Source of the DNA: Nostoc linckia z4
Lineage (GTDB): Bacteria; Cyanobacteriota; Cyanobacteriia; Cyanobacteriales; Nostocaceae
Assembly: GCF_002608075.1 (NCBI RefSeq)
Contig: NZ_LAHA01000002.1
Span: forward strand, 225,540 to 289,539
Direction of reading: 5' to 3'
Length of the DNA: 64,000 nt
Shown here: piece by piece, positions 8,139-17,860 of the stretch
Layout of the letters: each line of letters begins with the position of its first letter
Numbering within the stretch: the first letter of the stretch is position 1
The notes under the pieces: model-generated
What the model was told of the DNA's origin: nothing
Seen by the model: only the letters and a program-made list of their open reading frames with translations
Database searches by the model: none
Position numbers and translations under genes: made by a program

Positions 8139-9704
8139 GTGATTGAGGCAGAAGTTCATTTGTCACTACATAACTTTTTGCGATCGCAGGCGGGGTTCCC
8201 CTCCTGGCCCCATCATTTGACGATGGCACGGTTGGTAGCACGCGCCTTGCGCCTGGAACGTAGCGCCCTCATTCAAGTGGGGGCAGTTTGTGGGTATCAA
8301 GGACGATATCGTACCAGTTTCGTAGCATCAGCCCTGATGTGGCATGGCCCTGTAATTATTGTTGCTCAAGAATCAGTGCAACAACTTCTGTTGCGGGTGG
8401 AAATTCCCCGTCTACAGCAGTGGCTACCAGCCAACAAACCAATTAGGACAGGTGACGCATGGCCTGATGCCCAGTTCCAAGGGCTACTGTTGACTTCCCC
8501 TGAAGCTTGGTTAAAAGGACAGTTGGCTGATGGCGATCGCTTTCCCAAAGGTATTCCTACAATTATTGATGGCGTAGACGACCTCGAAGATTGGGTGCGT
8601 CATCAGCTCGCCCAAGAAATTCAACCCCATGATTGGGATCAACTCATGCTAGCTTGCCCAAACCAAGCTGAAGCAATTCGCGAAGCAAGGATACAACTGA
8701 CACACGAACTTTTTCAGCATCCTGCTAATCCCTATGAGTGCTATCTCATTTCTGGACTAGAAATAGACATTTTAAACCGTCTTTATTCTACTTTAGACAT
8801 CAGTAATATCCCAGAGAATTGGAAACATTTCTGGCAAGAATTTCAACTGCTAACAGAAAGTGTTTCACCCTCTGCCTCCCCTGCCCCCTCTGCCCTCTTC
8901 TGGGCGACTATCGCCCGTCGCCAAGGTTTATTTTCTTTGCACTACGCCCCAATGGAATTAGGAAAAATACTTTCCCCCATTTGGCAGCGACAACCAGTAG
9001 TTTTAATTGGCAGTGCTGTAGAACCAGAAACGGAGGCTCCCCTGTTCCGTCAGCGTTTAGGTTTGGAAGATTTAACTTGCCTGAAATTTTCTTCTGAAAG
9101 TCAAGCCGAAGCAATTCAGCTGTATGTACCTTATAAGTTACCCCTACCCAATACACCAGAATTTCAAGCGGCATTTATTCACAAAGTCCGCACTCTGGTT
9201 TGTCTGAGTGCTACAGCACCAGGGTTAACTGTGATTTTGGTGGGTGATGTCCCACTCAAGTCCCAAGTCGGCACAATTTTGGCCTCAGAATTTGGTTCGC
9301 GGGTGCAGGTGGAAAAAACTTGTTTAGATGAAAATGGTATTTTGGTAAGCGGTTGGGAATTTTGGCGAGAACATCAGCAAGTGTTACCTGCACCCCAGCT
9401 GTTAATTATTGCGACTTTGCCGCTACCATCTTTAGAAAATCCTCTAGTAGCTGGTAGAGTCGCTCGTTATAAGCGATCGCATCAAGATTGGTTCCGTTTA
9501 TATTTATTACCAACCGCCTTGAATGAATTACAACGAGCCATCGCTCCAGTGCGAGAAAGTCAAGGTATTGTCGCTTTGCTTGATAGTCGTGTAGTTAACC
9601 GCAGCTACGGCGCTCAAATTCTCGCAGCCTTAAGTCCCTTGGCCCGTATTAACTATCTCGATCCCAGTTTGTTTGCCAATACAAATGAGGAGAATTCGGC
9701 ATAA
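8139..9704 (+). CDS. DinG-like helicase C-terminal domain protein with degenerate ATPase motifs
   Basis: 521 residues from a GTG at 8139; the ATG at 8122 is closed quickly by a stop. The last 130 residues match the DinG/XPD-type helicase C domain: LIIATLPLPSLENPLVAGRV, a DWFRLYLLP segment, then an arginine-containing motif ending with ALLDSRVVNRSYG. The N-terminal half aligns in order with helicase domain 1, but the Walker A site reads CGYQGRYRTSF (no GKT/S) and the DEAH position reads IIDGVDDLEDW. ATP hydrolysis is therefore doubtful. It may be a structural or DNA-binding relative. Family membership is inferred from the C-terminal motifs. Confidence 0.75.
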   Translation: MIEAEVHLSLHNFLRSQAGFPSWPHHLTMARLVARALRLERSALIQVGAVCGYQGRYRTSFVASALMWHGPVIIVAQESVQQLLLRVEIPRLQQWLPANKPIRTGDAWPDAQFQGLLLTSPEAWLKGQLADGDRFPKGIPTIIDGVDDLEDWVRHQLAQEIQPHDWDQLMLACPNQAEAIREARIQLTHELFQHPANPYECYLISGLEIDILNRLYSTLDISNIPENWKHFWQEFQLLTESVSPSASPAPSALFWATIARRQGLFSLHYAPMELGKILSPIWQRQPVVLIGSAVEPETEAPLFRQRLGLEDLTCLKFSSESQAEAIQLYVPYKLPLPNTPEFQAAFIHKVRTLVCLSATAPGLTVILVGDVPLKSQVGTILASEFGSRVQVEKTCLDENGILVSGWEFWREHQQVLPAPQLLIIATLPLPSLENPLVAGRVARYKRSHQDWFRLYLLPTALNELQRAIAPVRESQGIVALLDSRVVNRSYGAQILAALSPLARINYLDPSLFANTNEENSA

Positions 9705-9881
9705 GGGCATGGGGTATTGGGAGTGTTGACTGTTGACTGTTAACTGTTGACTGAGGAATTATTCTCCTTGTCTCCCCCATCTCCCCATCTCCCCATCTCC
9801 CACCCTCCGGGTTCGCGCTAGCGTCTCTAAAAGAGAAGCTACATCTCCCCCATGCCCCATGCCCCATACCCAATACCTTAA
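9705..9881. repeat. STRR composite inverted repeat after a stop codon
   Basis: Starts at the base following the stop codon: GGGCATGGGGTATTGGG, then GTTGACT heptamers (9723-9752), AGGAATTATT, CTCCCCAT arrays (9772-9803), a GC-rich insert, and the complementary arm CCCCATGCCCCATACCCAA (9852-9876). The outer arms can pair in RNA. The same order of modules appears at 28327-28525 and 30020-30190. Confidence 0.65.
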
Positions 9882-9945
9882 TTGTCTATGACGACAATTC
9901 CTGGCAAGATAAAATTAGAGCTGAAGTTGATTTCAATTCCTAATT

Positions 9946-10161
9946 ATGGGTGAAGCAAAACGTCGGAAAACCGCACTAGGGGAAACATACGGTCAAGAAA
10001 CTCGCATCTTGCCTTGGGTTCCCATCAGCAAAAGTCAAGCGGAATTATTTGTAAGTTGGACTACTCGTGGTGCTTGGATAGGCATCGGTATTATGGTTAC
10101 AGCATGGTTAACCATCCGTTTTATCGGCCCTGCTTTTGGTTGGTGGCAAGTAGTTGCTTGA
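9946..10161 (+). CDS. DUF2839 family small membrane protein
   Basis: 71 residues, ATG at 9946. It begins MGEAKRRK, the hallmark of the cyanobacterial DUF2839 family, and has one hydrophobic segment (about 44-62, GIGIMVTAWLTIRFIG). Function unknown; probably a single-pass membrane protein. It stands alone between an STRR block and a terminator-like hairpin. Confidence 0.88.
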   Translation: MGEAKRRKTALGETYGQETRILPWVPISKSQAELFVSWTTRGAWIGIGIMVTAWLTIRFIGPAFGWWQVVA

Positions 10162-10593
10162 TAATGATTGAGTGTTTCTAACACTGGCTAAAATTAATGC
10201 GATCGCCTCTTGAGAGTGTTGTTCTAACATTGCTGCACTCAAAAGTTAAACTAAAACAAACAAGTTCCCATAATATTAATCGCTGATTGCAAGGGATCGA
10301 GTTTGCAAAATTTGCCTGTGGCAACCCCTCATTGTAAAATTTTCAGTTGCTATATTTTTCATACAAAAAGCCCAAGCATTGCTGCTTGAGCCTTTTCTAG
10401 ATTGAACTAACTTGTACTGATTATCTAAAATTGAGCAACAGATTTAAGCTGATACTAATGTTCGTTTTAATACTATTTCGGCAAATGAATGACACAAATC
10501 ATTTTTTCTTTTGCTCCTCTGCTCAAGAACTTATGGAGCTTGCCTCAATATATCAGCATTAAAGTGAAACAGTATTACTGGTGTGTAATTACT
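10162..10593. other. Intergenic region without recognised gene
   Basis: Between two convergent genes. It holds one HIP1 site (around 10199) and the terminator-like hairpin listed separately. Nothing else was identified. Confidence 0.5.
10364..10397. terminator. Bidirectional terminator-like hairpin
   Basis: Stem around CAAGCA-TTGC-TGCTTG extended by flanking AAAAG/CTTTT. It lies between the DUF2839 gene (+) and the RNA-binding protein gene (-), which converge, so it could end both transcripts. Confidence 0.6.
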
Positions 10594-10902
10594 TTAGTAA
10601 CGATTGCGGTTGTAACCACCACCGCCACGGTTTCCGCCACCAAAAGAACCACCTCTGTCTTCTCTGGGCTTGGCTTTATTTACTTTTAAGTCACGACCCA
10701 GCCATTCAGCACCATCAAGAGCTTCAATGGCAGCTGCTTCTTCAGCATCTGAACTCATTTCCACAAAACCAAAGCCCCGCAAACGACCTGTTTCGCGGTC
10801 TGTAGGCAACTGAACCCGCTTTACAGAACCATATTCTGCAAAAACAGCGCTCAGTGCTTCCCGTGTAACTTCATAAGAGAGGTTACCTACGTAAATTGAC
10901 AT
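10594..10902 (-). CDS. Glycine-rich RRM RNA-binding protein (Rbp family)
   Basis: 102 residues, ATG at 10902 with GGAG about 10 nt upstream. A single RNA recognition motif fills residues 1-80, with RNP2 IYVGNL and RNP1 RGFGFVEM. The tail is Gly/Arg/Asn rich (GGSFGGGNRGGGGYNRNRY). Cyanobacterial Rbp proteins of this layout bind RNA and many are cold induced. The upstream region is long (about 250 bp of AT-rich leader and spacer), which fits the leader regulation known for rbp genes, but no specific element was identified. Confidence 0.95.
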   Translation of the reverse strand: MSIYVGNLSYEVTREALSAVFAEYGSVKRVQLPTDRETGRLRGFGFVEMSSDAEEAAAIEALDGAEWLGRDLKVNKAKPREDRGGSFGGGNRGGGGYNRNRY

Positions 10903-11736
10903 GAAAGATCTCCAAAATCATAGAGTATGCAGAGATTTAGATTTCGGAGAGAAGTCTGTAATACCACAAGGAAAAAGCCTGTCAATACTAAGAACAAACA
11001 CTGTCGCCGAATTAATTCTCATTTCACTCACCATGATGACACATATAGTCAACTTTCCGGTGAAAAGGTTGAAAATTTTTAAAAAAATTTATGTTAACTG
11101 CCTCAGCAACCGTGTAAAGACAGAGGAGTAGGGGGTAAGAAAACTCGAAAAAATAAATTATTCCGCTTAAAGTGTTGAGTGTTGACAGTTGACTGTTAAT
11201 TGTGAATCGTCAACAGTCAACAATATCAATGAAATATTTTTTACTTGCAAGCCCCTAAATAATAACATCTCAGTTAACAGTCCATAGTCAATACTGCCGC
11301 TGCCCAACAAGTAAATGTTTACTTTTGCGATCTGGATACAGTTGACATTCTACTAAAAATACTAGTATTTTTAGTAGAATCAAGCTATTATCTAGAAATA
11401 AGGAAAATTTAATACCGCCATGTTTCAGCATGGGAAAAAAAGTTTCGTGTCTTATGGTAAAGCCAGTTTTCTCCTATGGGTAGATTACAGAAAACTGAAA
11501 AATATTTATACTAAGTTTATAATTGATTAGCTGCAAGAAGATTGTCTACCTCTTTATAAGAAGTAGAGCGGTGAGAATTTCGGGACTTTTATGGGAAAAC
11601 AGTAGTTTTCAGTTTATAGAAAATTACTGTTGGACAGCTTATTCGTTCTCGCCGTTTTTTATTAGAAATATCTCTCAGAATTACTTGGGAAAACACGGCT
11701 GTTTAATCCCAAAGCCTCCCCATAGGAGAAAACTAA
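10903..11736. other. Long divergent spacer between rbp and the RND efflux operon
   Basis: 834 bp without a convincing gene. It contains a GTTGACA/GTTGACT STRR inverted pair (11173-11224), a perfect 32-bp palindrome (11348-11379) and a 14-bp long-range inverted repeat (11467-11480 with 11719-11732). The small frames here have no recognisable protein features. Confidence 0.6.
11342..11379. promoter_or_regulatory. Perfect 32-bp palindrome next to a -35-like TTGACA
   Basis: 11348-11379 is a perfect palindrome whose left half is TTCTACTAAAAATACT. TTGACA sits directly before it at 11342-11347. It lies about 360 bp upstream of the efflux adaptor gene. The arrangement looks like an operator over a promoter, but the matching regulator is not in the window. 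Confidence 0.5.
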
Positions 11737-13230
11737 ATGATTTTGGACATAAATAAGCCGCACAAACAGGTGAAAATGACAGATTCCGTAACCAATACCC
11801 AGCTAATTAATATCGAGTTAGATTCAGTTGCAAAAACTGAGGTAGCCATGTCTGTAGTGGGCTGTGCCAACGCAGATGTCAAAAGCAAACTTGTGGCAAA
11901 AAATAGGAAGGGGAAAAAATATTTTTTTACCTCTCCTCCTTTGAAAACTTTATTAATTCCCTGTTTAGTAGGTATAGGACTACTAACAGTTAGCTGTGGA
12001 TCGCTGCCTAAGGAATCAGCCGAGGCACAATCTCAGAGTCCTGGTGCGCGGGGACGGGGTAATGGTGCAACACCTGTAGATGTGGCGATCGCTCGAACAG
12101 ACTTATTACAAACACAACCAGAATATACAGGTAACACAACACCCTTTCGCATTGTGTCATTGCGATCGCAAGTGGAAGCCAGGTTATTGTCTTTGAATTT
12201 AGATGTAGGCGATACAGTTACTAGAGGTCAGACTGTGGGGCAATTAGATGATGCCCTGTTACTAACAGCCTACAAACAAGCAGAAGCCGAACTTGCAGCC
12301 TTAAAATCAGAAGTAGTCAGGGCAAGTACTCAAGTAAGTAATGCCCGTGCTGATGTAGAACGAGCCAGACTAGAAGTGGTGCAAGCGCAGGCAGACTCGC
12401 AACGCCAACAGAAACTATTCCAAGCCGGAGCCATTGCTCAACAAGCTGCTGAACAGGCGCGTACCCAGGCGCAAACGGCTGCCCAGGCATTGCGGGCGGC
12501 TCAAGAGCAAGTACGTACAGAACAGCAAGCCGTCGCTGCGGCTCAAGGCAGAGTCCTAGCCCAACAGGCCTTGGTTGCAGAAGCCAAAGAACGCAGATCT
12601 TACGCTCGACTGATATCTCCCATCACTGGTGTAGTTACAGAAAAAGTTACAGAACCAGGCAATCTTCTGCAAGCAGGTAGTGAAGTCTTTAAAATTGGCG
12701 ACTTTAACCGCGTAAAAGTCGTGGTGCAAGTTTCCGAATTAGAACTGGCAAAAATTCAAGTCGGACAATCTGTAAAAGTCCGTTTAGATGCTTTTCCCAA
12801 TGAAACATTAATTGGTAGAGTAACGCGGATTTCCCCAGCTGCCGATGCCACAGCTCGCTTGATACCTGTAGAAGTGGTAATTCCCAACAGTGATAGCAAA
12901 ATTGGCAGTGGATTACTGGCGCGAGTCAATTTTGAAACCCAGACAACACAAAGGGTAGTGGTGCCGCAAACAGCAATTCAGAAACAAGCTCTTCAAAAGA
13001 AAAGCAACACAGCCAACACACAAAATCAAACTGGAACCTTGTTTGTTCTCAGCGATGCAGAAGGCAAAGCAAAAGTAACAGCGCGTACTGTCACCTTAGG
13101 AAAAAGAGCTGATAGTAAAGTGGAAATTTTATCTGGCTTGCAACCAGGAGAACGCTATGTTGTTCGTAGTGGTAAACCCTTAAAAGAGGGCGACATTGTA
13201 AGTCTCTCAATTCTGTCAGAAAAACAATAG
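11737..13230 (+). CDS. RND efflux periplasmic adaptor lipoprotein (HlyD/MFP family)
   Basis: 497 residues from the ATG at 11737, with AGGAG 8 nt upstream. A lipobox (LLTVSC, Cys87) follows a hydrophobic segment at 71-83. The 70-residue polar stretch before it is too long for a normal signal peptide, so a start at Met14 or Met38 is possible, but only Met1 has a good ribosome site. Then come a barrel-sandwich half, a long coiled-coil hairpin rich in Ala, Gln and Arg (about 155-285), the second lipoyl half (ARLISPITGVVTEKVTEPGN) and a beta-barrel. It links the permease downstream (75 bp) to an outer-membrane channel not present here. Confidence 0.93.
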   Translation: MILDINKPHKQVKMTDSVTNTQLINIELDSVAKTEVAMSVVGCANADVKSKLVAKNRKGKKYFFTSPPLKTLLIPCLVGIGLLTVSCGSLPKESAEAQSQSPGARGRGNGATPVDVAIARTDLLQTQPEYTGNTTPFRIVSLRSQVEARLLSLNLDVGDTVTRGQTVGQLDDALLLTAYKQAEAELAALKSEVVRASTQVSNARADVERARLEVVQAQADSQRQQKLFQAGAIAQQAAEQARTQAQTAAQALRAAQEQVRTEQQAVAAAQGRVLAQQALVAEAKERRSYARLISPITGVVTEKVTEPGNLLQAGSEVFKIGDFNRVKVVVQVSELELAKIQVGQSVKVRLDAFPNETLIGRVTRISPAADATARLIPVEVVIPNSDSKIGSGLLARVNFETQTTQRVVVPQTAIQKQALQKKSNTANTQNQTGTLFVLSDAEGKAKVTARTVTLGKRADSKVEILSGLQPGERYVVRSGKPLKEGDIVSLSILSEKQ

Positions 13231-13305
13231 TAGGGTGAGCAATAAACACCATACCAATGAAAAAAGTACTTAGTAGTCAGCACTTAGCACTTAGCATTTA
13301 GTATC

Positions 13306-16300
13306 ATGCAACAAGCAAATAATAATGGCAATAGCGGATTTAGTCTGAGTACGATCGCTATCCGCCAACACATTGGTACACTTATGCTCACCGTGGCAGT
13401 AATTGTCATTGGGATATTTTTTCTTACAACCATCCAAGTCGATCTCCTACCAGCAATTACCTATCCACGAATTGGCGTTCGGCTAGAAGCCCCTGGAATT
13501 TCCCCAGAAGTAGCGGTAGATGAAATCACCAGACCTTTAGAAGAAGCTTTATCTGCAACCGAGAATGTAGTACAAGTTTTTTCCCGTACCCGCGAAGGAC
13601 AGGTGAACCTGGATTTATACTTCCAGCCAGGGGGCGACATCGACCAAGCCCTAAATGATGCCACTGCTGCTTTCAACCGAGGGCGATCGCAACTGCCAGA
13701 TACGATAGAAGAACCGCGCTTATTTAAAGTCGATCCTTCCCAATTGCCAATTTATGAATTAGCACTGACATCTGCTTCATTGCCAGGTAAAGATTTACGC
13801 GTATTTGCTGATGAAGAGTTAACCCGTGAACTCAGTGTTGTGCCAGGAGTCGCATCAATTGATGTATCTGGTGGTGCGGAAGAAGAAGTACGAGTACTTG
13901 TTGACTTGAACCGATTACAAGCTTTGGGTGTGGGGTTAAACAATCTATTAGATGAATTAACAGCCCGAAACCAAGACACTTCTGGTGGTCGGATTCTGGG
14001 ACAAAATTCTGAACCATTGACTAGGACTATAGGACGCTTCCAAAGTGCTAGTGAAATTGAAAACCTTTCCTTGCGAGTTGCGTCTTCTTCTTCTACCACT
14101 ACCACTACTACGGCTGCACCTCCTCGACGCGTTTATTTAAGAGACTTTGCTCAAGTAATTGACGATACACAAGAGCAGCGAGTATTTGTTTACCTGAATC
14201 GTCAGCCAGCTGTGAAATTTTCAGTTAGAAAGCAGCCTGAGGCCAATACAATCACAGTTGTAGAAGCTGTTAAGCGGCGAATTGAACAATTGCGGCAATC
14301 GGGTTTAATTCCAGCAGACATGACTTTGATTCCCACTACAGATGAATCTGTCTTTATCCGCAATTCTTTAAATGATGTCATCTTTTCCGGCATTTCTGGG
14401 GCATTGTTAGCAGCAGCAGCAGTGTTGTTATTTTTGGGATCGTTTAGACAAACATTGATTATCAGTTTAACGATTCCACTGTGTACTTTGGCTGCGATCG
14501 CTTTGATGAAACTCTTTGGCTTAACTTTGAATGTTTTTAGTTTGGCAGGTTTGACATTAGGAGTCGGTCAAGCAATTGACACATCAGTTGTGATCTTGGA
14601 AAATATTTCCGAAAAAGTAGGCATGACTCCCAATCAAAGAGAGATGGAGGCAGAGGGAAAAAGGAGAAATTCCAAATTTTTTGTTGACACTGCTATTGAT
14701 GCTTCTCAAGAAGTAGAATCTGCCTTAGTTGCTGCCACAGGTGCAAACTTAGTTTCTGTAGTGCCATTCCTGTTAATTGGTGGCTTTATTGCACTACTAT
14801 TTAATGAACTGATTTTGACAATTAGTTTTGCAGTGGCAGCTTCCCTTGTGGTTGCCATTACAGTAGTGCCGATGCTGTCTTCTCGGCTTTTAGGAATTTC
14901 TTGGTCTAGTCGCATCAGCGAATTTTGGCTGCTGAGACAGTTTAATCATCGATTTGAAGATGCTACGCGCGGATACAGTAACTTTTTAACCAAGGTTTTA
15001 CGCTATCGGCTCCTCGTAGTAATTGTTGCTTTTTTAATTTTGGGTGGCAGTAGCTTCTTGATGTTTGGTCAAATTCCCCAAGAAATTTTACCCCGCATCA
15101 GTACCGGACAAGCTAGCTTGAGAGCGCAGTTTCCCGCTGGTACACCTCTAGCAACTTCTCAAAAAGTTATGCAAATTGTCGATGAGATTTTGCTCAAACA
15201 ACCAGAAACCGAGTCTACTTTCACAACTGTGGGTGGTAATTTATTTGGCAGCAACACTACAGAAAATCCATTACGTGCCAGTAGTACTATCAATCTCAAA
15301 CCAGGCGCGGATGTCGAAGCCTTTGTCAAAAAAGTAACTCAGGAATTTAACCAACTGAACTTAGCAGGAATTCTGCTGCGGCTCAGTCCTGGTCAGGTGC
15401 GGGGTTTAATTTTGAATAATTCTCCAGCGCAAGGCTCAGATCTGGACGTAATTTTGCAAGGTGAGAATGAAGAAAGCTTAACCCAGGCAGGTGCCCAAGT
15501 CCTCGAAGCATTACAAGAAAGGGCACAATTAGCGACATTCCGACCAGATGCCGACCCCCGACAACCGGAAATCCAAATTCGCCCTGACTGGGAACGGGTT
15601 GCGACTTTGGGGTTGAGCGCTCAAGAAATTGGTGCAACAGTCCAGACAGCAATTGAAGGTTCAGTTCCCACCCAAATTCAACGGGGTAATCGTTTAGTTG
15701 ATGTCCGGGTGCAGCTAAATAAAGAAGCTATTGGGCGTCCTTCTCAAATAGAGCAATTACCGCTATTTACTGAAAATAATCAATTAGTCCGCCTTTTTGA
15801 TGTTGCAACCATTCAAGAAGGCCAAGCGCCTGGTGAGGTGCAACGAATTAATCAGCGCCAAGCTTTTATTGTGGCAGGTAATCTCAGTGAGGGAGCTAGT
15901 CTTGGTGAAGCCATAGCAGAAGTCAACGAAATACTTCAGGACGTAGATTTACCTGATGGGGTTTCAATTGTGCCTAGTTCAGCTCAAGAAACCAATCAAC
16001 AACTCCAGGATGCTTTAAAAACTTTGGGAGCGTTGGCAACGTTCTTAATCTTTGTAGTGATGGCGGTGCAATACAATTCGCTGATTGACCCATTGGTAAT
16101 TATGTTCACAGTACCACTGGCCTTAGCTGGGGGAATTTTTGGACTTTATATTACCCAAACTCCAATTGGCGCAACTGTAATTGTTGGTGTAGTGTTATTA
16201 GTGGGAATTGTGGTAAACGCAGGGATTCTCATGGTAGAACTGGCAAACCAAATTCGAGAAGAAATTGGTTGTACTCGCCAAATTGCCATCGCCAAAGCTG

Positions 16301-16578
16301 CACCCCAACGCTTACGCCCAATTGTAATGACTACAGTCACTACGATTTTGGGACTGTTTCCCTTAGCATTAGGTATTGGTGAAGGTTCTGAGTTTTTGCA
16401 GCCTTTAGGAATTGTAGTTTTCTTTGGGATGGCGATCGCAACAATGCTGACGTTGTTTATCATCCCTTCTTTTTATGTCCTACTCCACGATTTGCTGGGT
16501 GGAAAATGGACAAAGCCAGTGTTAATCTGGTTACGTGGATTTAAGAAAAAACTTATTTCCATCACTGATAAAGATTAA
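13306..16578 (+). CDS. RND efflux permease (AcrB/HAE1-like)
   Basis: 1090 residues, ATG at 13306. Typical RND layout: first membrane helix at about 20-40, porter domain with PRIGVRLEAPGISPE, six helices, second porter domain, six more helices. The proton-relay helix reads QAIDTSVVILENI, with one Asp where AcrB has two. A Ser/Thr-rich stretch (about 260-272) interrupts the first large loop. It exports small molecules by proton antiport together with the adaptor encoded upstream; substrate unknown. Operon ends at a strong terminator 68 bp downstream. Confidence 0.95.
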   Translation: MQQANNNGNSGFSLSTIAIRQHIGTLMLTVAVIVIGIFFLTTIQVDLLPAITYPRIGVRLEAPGISPEVAVDEITRPLEEALSATENVVQVFSRTREGQVNLDLYFQPGGDIDQALNDATAAFNRGRSQLPDTIEEPRLFKVDPSQLPIYELALTSASLPGKDLRVFADEELTRELSVVPGVASIDVSGGAEEEVRVLVDLNRLQALGVGLNNLLDELTARNQDTSGGRILGQNSEPLTRTIGRFQSASEIENLSLRVASSSSTTTTTTAAPPRRVYLRDFAQVIDDTQEQRVFVYLNRQPAVKFSVRKQPEANTITVVEAVKRRIEQLRQSGLIPADMTLIPTTDESVFIRNSLNDVIFSGISGALLAAAAVLLFLGSFRQTLIISLTIPLCTLAAIALMKLFGLTLNVFSLAGLTLGVGQAIDTSVVILENISEKVGMTPNQREMEAEGKRRNSKFFVDTAIDASQEVESALVAATGANLVSVVPFLLIGGFIALLFNELILTISFAVAASLVVAITVVPMLSSRLLGISWSSRISEFWLLRQFNHRFEDATRGYSNFLTKVLRYRLLVVIVAFLILGGSSFLMFGQIPQEILPRISTGQASLRAQFPAGTPLATSQKVMQIVDEILLKQPETESTFTTVGGNLFGSNTTENPLRASSTINLKPGADVEAFVKKVTQEFNQLNLAGILLRLSPGQVRGLILNNSPAQGSDLDVILQGENEESLTQAGAQVLEALQERAQLATFRPDADPRQPEIQIRPDWERVATLGLSAQEIGATVQTAIEGSVPTQIQRGNRLVDVRVQLNKEAIGRPSQIEQLPLFTENNQLVRLFDVATIQEGQAPGEVQRINQRQAFIVAGNLSEGASLGEAIAEVNEILQDVDLPDGVSIVPSSAQETNQQLQDALKTLGALATFLIFVVMAVQYNSLIDPLVIMFTVPLALAGGIFGLYITQTPIGATVIVGVVLLVGIVVNAGILMVELANQIREEIGCTRQIAIAKAAPQRLRPIVMTTVTTILGLFPLALGIGEGSEFLQPLGIVVFFGMAIATMLTLFIIPSFYVLLHDLLGGKWTKPVLIWLRGFKKKLISITDKD

Positions 16579-16645
16579 CATTGCATCGTACTTTACCAAC
16601 AAATTAAACTTTTCAACACTTAGACAGTGAAATTTAAATAAATCT

Positions 16646-16678
16646 AATGTGCCAACGAGGTTTTTTCGTTGGCACATT
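16646..16678. terminator. Rho-independent-like terminator hairpin
   Basis: Perfect 13-bp stem: AATGTGCCAACGA pairs with TCGTTGGCACATT around a 7-nt loop. It lies between the efflux permease gene (+) and a convergent glycosyltransferase gene (-), so it may serve both. Confidence 0.75.
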
Positions 16679-16786
16679 CTGTTGGCTTTCTTAATGCGTA
16701 AATTGTGAATTCCTTTGAGTAAAGCTTACTGTGAATCCTATGCGTCGGCAGAAGTTAGTAAGAAGCCCTCTGAAGTATTCGTAGCA

Positions 16787-17860
16787 TCAGAGCGGGGAGT
16801 ACGTCACTTCACCATACACTGCTAATGTTTCCTGATGAACGCGGGCGACACTCAGCCGTTCTAGATTTTGATTTGCTCGTTGTTTCCATTCTTGCAACAT
16901 ATTACTATCGCTCAATAATTGCACTAAGACACCAGCCAAAGCACGACTATCTTTTGCTGGCACCAAAAGGCCTGCTTGACCATTATCTAAGGCTTCCGGA
17001 ATTCCATCTACCTGAGTCCCAACAATGGCAGTTCCAGCTTCTCTGGCTTCTGAAAGCACCAAAGGACAGGGGTCGCGGTGAGAAGCCAGCACAAATATGT
17101 CACAAGATTTTAGGTAGCGTTGGGGTTCTGGTTGAAAGCCTTCAAAATGAATGCGTTCGGACACAGAAGTTCCTTGTGCTTGTGTTTCAAATAGTTGTTT
17201 ATCAGGGCCATTACCTACCAAATAAAGATGGACTTGGGGAAAATCTGAAGCGATTTGTTCAAAAGCAGCGATTAATTCAGCAATTCCCTTGCGTTGATAC
17301 ATACCGGCTACGGTGGCAATGGCTGGACGTTGTAACGCTAAAGTTTGATAATCTCCTATTTGCTGGGTGCGGGGACTCCCTAACGTTCCATTGCATACCA
17401 CCCGCAACTTATTTTCTGGGATACCGCGCCGTGCCATAGAATCTCGCACCGCCTGACTGACAGCAATAACCCTGTCAGCTAAACCCATCAGTAGGCTAGC
17501 ACGCTGAAATTCATTGTGTACTGTGGAAACTAAAGCGTAACGATTTTGAAAAATGCGTGCGAGTAAGACTCCCGTCATCATGTGTGCGTGAACAATATCA
17601 GGTTGGAATTTTGTGGCGATCGCTCTGTAACCAATAGCTGCTTTAATCATATTTATTGGTTTGCGAGTTTGGTCTAGTTCGTAATGTTTAACACCATATT
17701 TTTTGAGTAATATTTCGTATTCACCACCACTAGAAATAACCGCTACCTCATGCCCAGATTTGGACTGTAAACAAGCCAAATCCACAGCCACATTCACAAT
17801 ACCGTTACCTATCTCTTGAATGTGGTTCAAAATATGTATAATTCGCATAGTTTTTGACAT
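16787..17860 (-). CDS. Glycosyltransferase, GT4 family
   Basis: 357 residues, ATG at 17860; Met5 (MRIIHILNH) is an alternative start. GT-B fold: N-terminal Rossmann part with DIVHAHMMTGVL, C-terminal nucleotide-sugar part with GMYQRKGIAELIAAF, VHLYLVGNGPD and LVLSEAREAGTAIVG. The usual E-x7-E motif reads D-x7-E here (DPCPLVLSE). It likely adds a sugar in cell-surface polysaccharide or lipid synthesis. It is a single gene; the next gene upstream is divergent. Confidence 0.9.
   Translation of the reverse strand: MSKTMRIIHILNHIQEIGNGIVNVAVDLACLQSKSGHEVAVISSGGEYEILLKKYGVKHYELDQTRKPINMIKAAIGYRAIATKFQPDIVHAHMMTGVLLARIFQNRYALVSTVHNEFQRASLLMGLADRVIAVSQAVRDSMARRGIPENKLRVVCNGTLGSPRTQQIGDYQTLALQRPAIATVAGMYQRKGIAELIAAFEQIASDFPQVHLYLVGNGPDKQLFETQAQGTSVSERIHFEGFQPEPQRYLKSCDIFVLASHRDPCPLVLSEAREAGTAIVGTQVDGIPEALDNGQAGLLVPAKDSRALAGVLVQLLSDSNMLQEWKQRANQNLERLSVARVHQETLAVYGEVTYSPL

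Noticed and set aside
10901-11131. 76-codon frame divergent from the RRM gene
   Set aside because: Starts inside the leader of the RRM gene and shows no protein-like pattern.
11523-11756. 77-codon frame upstream of the efflux adaptor
   Set aside because: Overlaps the adaptor start in another frame and has no homology features.
16825-17439. 204-codon frame on the plus strand
   Set aside because: It lies fully antisense to a clear GT4 glycosyltransferase and has no family features.
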